Assembly (NCBI RefSeq): GCF_022842045.1
Contig: NZ_JALHQI010000029.1
Location: 1-36,788 of the forward strand
Direction of reading: 5' to 3'
DNA length: 36,788 nt
DNA from: Arenimonas sp.
GTDB taxonomy: Bacteria; Pseudomonadota; Gammaproteobacteria; Xanthomonadales; Xanthomonadaceae
Shown: one piece after another, positions 9,156-17,789 of the stretch
Layout of the letters: every line of letters starts with the position of its first letter
How positions within the stretch are numbered: the stretch's first letter is position 1
Position numbers and translations under genes: made by a program
The notes under the pieces: generated by a model
What the model saw: only the letters and a program-made list of their open reading frames with translations
What the model was told of the DNA's origin: nothing
Database searches by the model: none

Positions 9156-9275
9156 ATAGGAAATAGTGAATAGGAGGTAGGAGGTAGTGAAGAGCAGCTG
9201 ACAAGCCGTAAAGCAGTGAGGCAGCACCACCGCCCGCTTTTCACTACCTCCTACCTCCTATTCACTATTTCCTAT
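9156..9275. repeat. 40-bp near-perfect inverted repeat with 40-base spacer
   Basis: The arm at 9156-9195 is AG-rich and built from short direct repeats of taggaggtaggaggtagtga type. It is matched by its reverse complement at 9236-9275, with a single mismatch (9192). The arms could form a very long hairpin. The base composition (AT- and purine-rich on one strand) is unlike the flanking genes. It lies between the phosphatase start (9088) and the rep stop (9298), both minus strand. I recognise the 'ttcactatttcctatctcc' style from intergenic repeats in Lysobacter relatives, but cannot confirm copy number. Confidence 0.85.
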
Positions 9276-9297
9276 CTCCATTTCCCGTCTACCGCCC

Positions 9298-11280
9298 TCA
9301 GCCGTCGCCGAACAGGGCGGCAATCGCGTCCATGTGGGCGCGGCCGCGCTGCTTCTTCTCGGCGGTTTCGCGCTCCGGGTCGGTGCCGTCGCGCAGCAGG
9401 TCGCCCGGCGGAAGTTCGTCGAGGAAGCGGCTGGGCAGCAGGTGGTCGACGCTGCCCCAGCGCTTGATCTCGGCGCTGTGCGACAGATAGAGCCGCTCCT
9501 TCGCGCGGGTGATGCCCACGTACATCAGGCGGCGCTCTTCCTCGAGCCGGTTTTCCTCGAGGCTGGCCTCGTGCGGCAGGTTGCCGTCCTCGCAGCCGAC
9601 CACGAACACGGCGCGGAACTCCAGGCCCTTGGCCGCGTGCAGGCTCATCAGGCGCACGGCGTTGCCGGGCTCGCCGCGGTCGGCGTTCGAGAGCAGGGCC
9701 AGCTGCGCGGCCAGCTCGCCGGGGCCGCCGCCGCGGGCGCCTTCGAACCACGAGGCCAGTTCCTCGAGGTTGGCCTTGCGGCGCAGGAAGCTGGCTTCGT
9801 CCTTGCACTGGCTGCGCACCATCGCCAACAGGCCGCTTTGCTCGGCGAGCATCGGCACCAGCTCGGCGGGCGTCACTTTCTCGGCGGCGTCGCGGAGCCT
9901 GTCGACGATGCGGCTGAATTCGTCCAGGCCGGCGGCCGCACGCGGGGTCAGCTGCTTCAGGAAGCCGACCTGGCCCGCCGCCACCGACATCGGCAGGCCG
10001 GCCTGCTGCGCCATCGCGGACAGTTTCTCCAGCGTCGTGGCGCCGACCTCGCGCTTGGGCGCGGCGATCGCGCGCAGGAAGGCGGCGTCGTTGTCGGGGT
10101 TGGCCAGCACCTGCAGCCAGCACAGCGCGTCCTTCACCTCGGCGCGGTCGAGGAACTTGGTGCCGCCGGTGAGGTGGTAGGGGATGCGCAGCAGCTGCAG
10201 CGCCTTTTCCAGCGGCCGCGACTGGTGGTTGCCCCGGAACAGGATCGCCATCTCGCCCCAGGGGATTTCCTTGCCCTGGTGCAGGTAGTGGATCTCGGCG
10301 GCGACGCGCTCGGCCTCGTGCTCGTTGTTGGTGCAGGCCCACACGCGCACCGGCTCGCCGTCGCCGTGCTGGCTCCAGAGCTGCTTGAGGTGGGCGTGCG
10401 GGTTCTTCGCGATCAGGGTGTTGGCGCAGCGCAGGATGCGGCTGGTGCAGCGGTAGTTCTGCTCGAGCTTGATGACCTTGAGGTTCGGGTAGTCCTGGCC
10501 CAGCAGGTCGAGGTTCTCGGGCTGGGCGCCGCGCCAGGCGTAGATGCTCTGGTCGTCGTCGCCGACGCAGGTGATGTTGCCCTTGGTGCCGGCCAGCTGG
10601 CGCAGCAGGCGGTACTGGGCGCCGTTGGTGTCCTGGCACTCGTCCACCAGCAGGTAGCGGATGCGCTCGCGCCAGCCGGCGGCGAGGTCGGGGTCGGCTT
10701 CGAGCAGGGTCAGGGGCAGGCGGATCAGGTCGTCGAAATCCACCGCGTTGAAGGCCTGCAGGCGGGCCTGGTAGCGGGCGTAGATGCCGGCGGCCTCGCG
10801 CTCGCGGGCCGAGCGGGCGGCCTCGGCGGCCTGCTCCGGGGAAAGCGCGTTGTTCTTGGCGGCGCTGATCAGGTTCTGTATCGAGTACAGGGCGTCGTTC
10901 TTCAGGCCCGGCGTGGCCAGGTCCTTGATGATCGCCATCTGGTCGTCGCCGTCGAAGATCGAGAAGCCGCGGCGCAGCTTCGCGCGCTCGTGCTCGATCT
11001 GCAGGAAGCGCAGGCCCAGGGAGTGGAAGGTGGTGACCATCAGGCCTTCGGCGGCCTCTCCCTTCACGCGCTTGGCCACGCGCTCGCGCATCTCGCGGGC
11101 GGCCTTGTTGGTGAAGGTGATGGCGGCGATGTGCCGCGCTTCGTGCCGCCCGGTGGCGATCAGGTGCGCGATCTTCTCGGTGATGACCCGCGTCTTGCCG
11201 CTGCCCGCGCCGGCGAGCACGAGCAAGGGGCCGCCGACGTAGGCGACGGCTTCTTTCTGGGGGGGGTTGAGGCCGTGCAT
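9298..11280 (-). CDS. rep: ATP-dependent DNA helicase Rep
   Basis: 660 residues, superfamily 1A helicase. Walker A GAGSGKT is at residues 24-30 of the N-terminus MHGLNPPQKEAV, which matches Rep rather than UvrD. ITFTNKAAREMRERV (motif Ia), LLVDECQDTN (motif II), GDDDQSIYAWRGA (motif III), LEQNYRC (motif IV), LMSLHAAKGLEF (motif V) and VGITRAKERLYLS (motif VI) are all present in order. Rep travels with the replication fork, moving 3' to 5', and clears bound proteins. Start ATG at 11280 fits the family N-terminus. The gene is divergent from arfB, with a REP palindrome between them. Confidence 0.95.
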   Translation of the reverse strand: MHGLNPPQKEAVAYVGGPLLVLAGAGSGKTRVITEKIAHLIATGRHEARHIAAITFTNKAAREMRERVAKRVKGEAAEGLMVTTFHSLGLRFLQIEHERAKLRRGFSIFDGDDQMAIIKDLATPGLKNDALYSIQNLISAAKNNALSPEQAAEAARSAREREAAGIYARYQARLQAFNAVDFDDLIRLPLTLLEADPDLAAGWRERIRYLLVDECQDTNGAQYRLLRQLAGTKGNITCVGDDDQSIYAWRGAQPENLDLLGQDYPNLKVIKLEQNYRCTSRILRCANTLIAKNPHAHLKQLWSQHGDGEPVRVWACTNNEHEAERVAAEIHYLHQGKEIPWGEMAILFRGNHQSRPLEKALQLLRIPYHLTGGTKFLDRAEVKDALCWLQVLANPDNDAAFLRAIAAPKREVGATTLEKLSAMAQQAGLPMSVAAGQVGFLKQLTPRAAAGLDEFSRIVDRLRDAAEKVTPAELVPMLAEQSGLLAMVRSQCKDEASFLRRKANLEELASWFEGARGGGPGELAAQLALLSNADRGEPGNAVRLMSLHAAKGLEFRAVFVVGCEDGNLPHEASLEENRLEEERRLMYVGITRAKERLYLSHSAEIKRWGSVDHLLPSRFLDELPPGDLLRDGTDPERETAEKKQRGRAHMDAIAALFGDG

Positions 11281-11310
11281 GAGGGCCGGGATTGTACCGG
11301 CTCGGCCGAC

Positions 11311-11381
11311 CCCTGTAGGAGGGCCTTCAGGCCCGAAGCTTTTCGGCGAACCGCTTCGGGCCCGAAGGCCCTCCTACAGGG
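11311..11381. repeat. REP palindrome 1 (71 bp)
   Basis: ccctgtaggagggccttc (11311-11328) is the exact reverse complement of 11364-11381. Inside it gcccgaagc (11331-11339) pairs with gcttcgggc (11353-11361). The loop is ttttcggcgaacc. The same arms recur at 12418-12486 and half at 1775-1791. This is a REP-type intergenic palindrome, here sitting in the divergent rep/arfB promoter gap. Confidence 0.85.
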
Positions 11382-11391
11382 GACGGAAAGG

Positions 11392-11397
11392 TAGAAT
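11392..11397 (+). promoter_or_regulatory. candidate -10 box of arfB
   Basis: TAGAAT lies 8 bases before the arfB ATG (11406). If it is the -10 box, transcription would begin within a base or two of the start codon and give a leaderless or nearly leaderless mRNA. Only GGGG precedes the ATG as a possible ribosome site. No convincing -35 box was found; the REP palindrome ends 10 bases upstream. Confidence 0.35.
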
Positions 11398-11405
11398 CGC
11401 GGGGC

Positions 11406-11831
11406 ATGTTGACGATCGGCCCCACCGTGTCCATCCCCGACGACGAGCTGGTCGAGCGCTTCGTGCGCTCGAGCGGTCCGGGCGGGCAGAACGTGAACAA
11501 GGTGGCCACGGCGGTGGAGCTGCGCTTCGCCGTGGCCAACTCGCCGTCCTTGCCCGAACCGGTGCGCGCCCGCCTGCTGGCGCGCAGCGACCGCCGGCTC
11601 ACCGACGAGGGCGTGCTGGTGCTCAGCGCCCAGCGCTTCCGCACCCAGGACCGCAACCGCGAGGACGCCCGCGAGCGCCTGGCGGCGCTGATCGCCGCCG
11701 TGCTGGTGCCGCCGAAGAAGCGCATCGCCACCAAGCCGACCAAGGGCTCGAAGGAGCGCCGGCTCGGCGCCAAGCGCGAGCGCTCCACCGTGAAGAAGCA
11801 GCGCCGCAGCAGCGGCTGGGACAAGGAATGA
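11406..11831 (+). CDS. arfB: alternative ribosome-rescue factor ArfB (peptidyl-tRNA hydrolase)
   Basis: 141 residues. The release-factor catalytic motif GGQ is at residues 26-28 in SSGPGGQNVNKV. The C-terminal tail is strongly basic (KKRIATKPTKGSKERR...KKQRRSSGW), as needed to enter the empty mRNA channel of a stalled ribosome. The protein is too short to be RF1 or RF2. It releases nascent chains from ribosomes that have run off non-stop mRNA. Its stop overlaps the start of the next gene (ATGA, 11828-11831), so the acyltransferase is translationally coupled. Confidence 0.94.
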   Translation: MLTIGPTVSIPDDELVERFVRSSGPGGQNVNKVATAVELRFAVANSPSLPEPVRARLLARSDRRLTDEGVLVLSAQRFRTQDRNREDARERLAALIAAVLVPPKKRIATKPTKGSKERRLGAKRERSTVKKQRRSSGWDKE

Positions 11832-12415
11832 CCCGCATCCCGGTAATGCCCCCCTCCGCGCCGCGCAACGGCAGCGCCTTCGGGCGCTGGCTCGGCCGCA
11901 GCCTGCTGCGCCTGGGCGGCTGGCGCATCGAGGGCGACTGGCCCGACCTGCCCAAGCTGGTGGTGATCGTCGCGCCGCACTCCTCGGGCTGGGATGCCGT
12001 CTGGGGGCTGGCCGCGAAGCTGGCGATGGGCGTGGACATCACCTTCATCGCCAAGGCGGAGTTGTTCCGCGGCCCGCTGGGCTGGCTGCTCCGCAAGTTC
12101 GGCGGCCATCCGGTCGACCGCAGTGCGCCCGGCGGCATCGTCGAGCAGACCGCCGCCGAGATCCGCCGCGCCGAGCGCATGTGGTTCGTGCTCGCGCCCG
12201 AAGGCACCCGCAAGCGCGTCGAGCGCTGGAAGCCCGGCTTCTGGAAGATCGCGCGCCAGGCCGGCGTGCCGGTGTTCTGCGCCGCCTTCCACTATCCGTC
12301 GAAGCAGATCCTGCTCGACCAGCTCTTCCATCCCGGGGATGACTACGAGGCCGACATGGCCCGCCTCCGCGCCATCTACCGCCCGCACGTGGGCAAGAAC
12401 CGCGACACGCTGTGA
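11828..12415 (+). CDS. PlsC-like lysophospholipid acyltransferase
   Basis: 195 residues. The acyltransferase motif is VAPHSSGWD (HX4D: His-Ser-Ser-Gly-Trp-Asp) at about residue 50. It is followed by FIAKAELFRGPLGWLLRKFGGHPVDRS and a glycerol-phosphate-binding block LAPEGTRKR. These fit the 1-acyl-glycerol-3-phosphate acyltransferase superfamily. The protein is shorter than classical PlsC and lacks an obvious N-terminal membrane anchor. The acceptor is unknown; lysophospholipid or ornithine lipid precursors are possible. The start ATG is inside the arfB stop (ATGA). Convergent with the LysR gene across a REP palindrome. Confidence 0.85.
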   Translation: MTRIPVMPPSAPRNGSAFGRWLGRSLLRLGGWRIEGDWPDLPKLVVIVAPHSSGWDAVWGLAAKLAMGVDITFIAKAELFRGPLGWLLRKFGGHPVDRSAPGGIVEQTAAEIRRAERMWFVLAPEGTRKRVERWKPGFWKIARQAGVPVFCAAFHYPSKQILLDQLFHPGDDYEADMARLRAIYRPHVGKNRDTL

Positions 12416-12417
12416 AG

Positions 12418-12486
12418 CCTGTAGGAGGGCCTTCAGTCCCGAAGCCTTTCGCCGAAAAGCTTCGGGACTGAAGTCCCTCCTACCGG
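12418..12486. repeat. REP palindrome 2 (69 bp)
   Basis: cctgtaggag at the left pairs with ctcctaccgg at the right. The inner arms cttcagtcccgaagc (12431-12445) and gcttcgggactgaag (12459-12473) are perfect complements. It fills the gap between two convergent genes (stops at 12415 and 12491) and may act as a two-way terminator. Confidence 0.85.
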
Positions 12487-12490
12487 AAGC

Positions 12491-13450
12491 TCAGCGTTCG
12501 GAGTGGCCGGCGTCGAAGTAGTCGCGGCGCTCGAACAGGCCCGGTTTCACCAGGTCGATGAAGGCGCGCGCCTGCGGGCTGAGGTACTTGCCCTTGCGCA
12601 TCACCACGCCGTAGCTGCGCGGCGGGAAGTACTCGCCGAGGTTGCGCGCGACCAGCCGCTGTTCGTCGGCCTCGGTGAGGCAGATGCTGGTCACGATCGA
12701 GATGCCCAGGCCCATCGCCACGTACTGCTTGATCACCTCCCAGCCGCCCACCTCCAGCGCCACCGTGAACGGCACCCGCTGCTGCTGGAACACCAGGTCC
12801 ACCAGCCGGTAGGTCGTCAGGCGCCGTGGCGGAAGGATCAGGCCATAGGGTGTGAGGTCTTCGAGCTTGAGGTCGGGCTTCTCGGCCAGCGGGTGCCCGG
12901 GCGGGCAGATCAGCATCGGGTCGAAGGAGTAGACCGGCGCGTAGGCCAGGTCGGTGGGCACGTCCAGCATCGAGCCCACGGCCAGGTCGACGCCGTCCGA
13001 GCGCAGCAGGCCCAGGCCGTCCTGGCCGGTGACGTTGTGCAGCACCAGCTGCACCTCCGGGTGCTGGGCCCGGAAGGCCTGCACCAGCTTGGGCAGCAGG
13101 TAGAGGATGGTGGAGCTGCCGGCCGCCACGTGCAGCTCGCCGGCCTGCAGGCCCTTGATCTTGCTGCGGAATTCCCCGTCCAGGCCGTCCAGGCCCTCCA
13201 CCAGCGGCCGCGCCAGGTCATACAGCACCTGGCCCTCGCGGGTCAGGCTGAAGCGGCGGCCGATCCGCTCGAACAGGGCCGTGCCCAGTTCCCGCTCCAG
13301 CGCCTGCAGCTGCAGGGTCACGGCCGGCTGGCTGAGGAACAGGGCCTCGGCCGCCCGCGACACCGAACCCAGCCGGGCCACCTGGCAAAAGGCCCGCAGC
13401 GGCTTCAGGCGGTCGCCCTTGTAGTAGAAGCGGGGGTTGCCGGTGGCCAT
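12491..13450 (-). CDS. LysR-type regulator, probable regulator of aceBA
   Basis: 319 residues. An N-terminal winged helix-turn-helix (LRAFCQVARLGSVSRAAEALFLSQPAVTLQLQALE, near residues 18-52) is followed by a type 2 periplasmic-binding-like effector domain. The sequence is of the CysB/Cbl-like branch, with the effector segment VALEVGGWEVIKQYVAMGLGISIV. It is transcribed divergently from aceB with a 113-bp gap holding a 16-bp palindrome. That arrangement is usual for a LysR protein controlling its neighbour, so regulation of the glyoxylate shunt is inferred. The effector is unknown. Confidence 0.88.
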   Translation of the reverse strand: MATGNPRFYYKGDRLKPLRAFCQVARLGSVSRAAEALFLSQPAVTLQLQALERELGTALFERIGRRFSLTREGQVLYDLARPLVEGLDGLDGEFRSKIKGLQAGELHVAAGSSTILYLLPKLVQAFRAQHPEVQLVLHNVTGQDGLGLLRSDGVDLAVGSMLDVPTDLAYAPVYSFDPMLICPPGHPLAEKPDLKLEDLTPYGLILPPRRLTTYRLVDLVFQQQRVPFTVALEVGGWEVIKQYVAMGLGISIVTSICLTEADEQRLVARNLGEYFPPRSYGVVMRKGKYLSPQARAFIDLVKPGLFERRDYFDAGHSER

Positions 13451-13496
13451 AAGCCCTTGTTCCGAAGCAAATATAAGCTTGGGTAATACTAACTAT

Positions 13497-13512
13497 CAAA
13501 ACATATGTTTTG
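13497..13512. promoter_or_regulatory. 16-bp palindrome between LysR gene and aceB
   Basis: caaaacatatgttttg is a perfect palindrome, 47 bases upstream of the LysR start and 51 bases upstream of the aceB start. It stands in an AT-rich patch in otherwise GC-rich DNA. Candidate LysR operator and promoter region; the assignment is inferred from position. Confidence 0.55.
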
Positions 13513-13563
13513 TCAAAGTCCATTCCGGGGCCTAGGTTCGGTCCATCGAATCCCTCAGGAGTC

Positions 13564-15189
<1,626 letters not shown>

Positions 15190-15196
15190 GCCACTC

Positions 15197-15230
15197 CCCT
15201 CTCCCCGGCCCTCTCTCCAAGGGGAGAGGG
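15197..15230. repeat. hairpin between aceB and aceA
   Basis: ccctctcccc (15197-15206) pairs perfectly with ggggagaggg (15221-15230), loop of 14 bases. This type of 'ctctcccc' palindrome is a common intergenic repeat in GC-rich gammaproteobacteria. Its place between aceB and aceA may reduce read-through or stabilise the upstream message. Confidence 0.6.
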
Positions 15231-15275
15231 AGAAAAACTCTTGCCCCTCCTACCTCACTACCAAGGAACGACGAC

Positions 15276-16580
<1,305 letters not shown>

Positions 16581-16706
16581 GCCACCGGGAGAAACTTTCC
16601 CAACCGTGCCCCCGCGTGCGGCCGGGGCGGGGATGTGCGATGAAAGTCGCTGTCCCCGACCCCCGGGCTTGGATACACTCGGGCAGTCCCCCCTGCCGAG
16701 CCGCCC

Positions 16707-17726
16707 GTGATCCCCGTTGATCTCCCCGGCAGCCAGGCCCTCTCCGTCGCCTCCGGCGGCGGCGAAGCCCGGCTTCCCTCGCAGCTGTCGCCCGAAGAAT
16801 TCCGCGTCCTGGCCGGCGCCGGGGTCAGTCGGGCGGTGCTGCCCGGCGAGGAGCTCTTCCGGCGCGGCGAGTCGGCGCAGAGCATGTTCCTGATCGATAC
16901 CGGCGAAGTGCGGCTCGGCTTCGACGACGGCCTGGCCGACAAGCTGCTCGGCCCCGGCCAGTATTTCGGCGAGCTGGCGGTGTTCATCGGCCGCCACCAG
17001 CGCTTCGCGCGCGCCGTGGCCGAAACCCCCGGCGTGCTCTACGAAGTCACCCAGCAGGCCTTCCAGGCCCTGGTCGAGCGCGAGCCCGCGCACGTCGCCC
17101 GCTTCATGCAGCGCAGCTTCGCCTACCTGGTGGCCGGCGAGCACCAGCTGATCCAGCACCTCAAGCGCCGCAACGAAGACCTGATGCAGACGCTGGACAC
17201 CCTGCGCCAGACCCGCACCGAGCTCACCGTGGCCCAGCAGCTGGTGCGCACCGACGACCTCACCGGCCTGGCCAACCGCCGCGGCCTGTACCGCTTCCTG
17301 GACGAACTGGGCCACCAGACCCTCACCGACCTGAAGCTGGCGCTGCTGCTGGTCGATATCGACCACTTCAAGCAGATCAACGACCGCAGCGGCCACCTGG
17401 CCGGCGACGCCGCCCTGCGCGCCGTGGCCGAGGAAGTGCGCCGCACGGCCGGCCCGATCGAGCTGCCCTGCCGCCTGGGCGGCGACGAATTCGCCCTGGT
17501 GCTGCGCGTGAGCGACGACGGCGAGCTCGCCAACCGCGCCCTGGGCCTGATGAGCGCGATCCGCAGCCTGCGCCTGCCCAGCCTGCGCGAGCACCGGCTG
17601 TCGGTGAGCATTGGCGGCGCCTTCTGCGCCGACCCCGGCGGCTGGTCCACCTGGTACAGCCAGGCCGACCGCGCCCTGTACGACGCCAAGCGCCAGGGCG
17701 GCGACCACTGGCGCCTCGCCCGCTGA
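16707..17726 (+). CDS. cNMP-binding domain / GGDEF diguanylate cyclase
   Basis: 339 residues with two domains. Residues about 28-145 form a CRP-like cyclic-nucleotide-binding barrel (ELFRRGESAQSMFLIDTGEVRLGF, PGQYFGELAVFIGRHQRFARAVAE). Residues about 175-335 are a GGDEF domain with TDDLTGLANRRGLYRFL, DIDHFKQIND and an intact GGDEF. The RSA/RTA pair that contacts cyclic phosphate in CRP is replaced by QRFA, so classical cAMP binding is doubtful. The RxxD inhibitory site five residues before GGDEF is absent (GPIE), so product inhibition is unlikely. No membrane segment is seen. The start is GTG at 16707. It precedes the cyclase gene by 63 bases. Confidence 0.88.
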   Translation: MIPVDLPGSQALSVASGGGEARLPSQLSPEEFRVLAGAGVSRAVLPGEELFRRGESAQSMFLIDTGEVRLGFDDGLADKLLGPGQYFGELAVFIGRHQRFARAVAETPGVLYEVTQQAFQALVEREPAHVARFMQRSFAYLVAGEHQLIQHLKRRNEDLMQTLDTLRQTRTELTVAQQLVRTDDLTGLANRRGLYRFLDELGHQTLTDLKLALLLVDIDHFKQINDRSGHLAGDAALRAVAEEVRRTAGPIELPCRLGGDEFALVLRVSDDGELANRALGLMSAIRSLRLPSLREHRLSVSIGGAFCADPGGWSTWYSQADRALYDAKRQGGDHWRLAR

Positions 17727-17789
17727 CCCCACTGGCCGCGCGCGAGCGATCGCTGCGTTAAGCCCAGCAAGAGACCCGGTCCAGAGCCC

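Noticed and set aside
9334-11394. Long plus-strand open frame antisense to rep
   Set aside because: All helicase motifs are on the minus strand; the antisense product has no recognisable domain.
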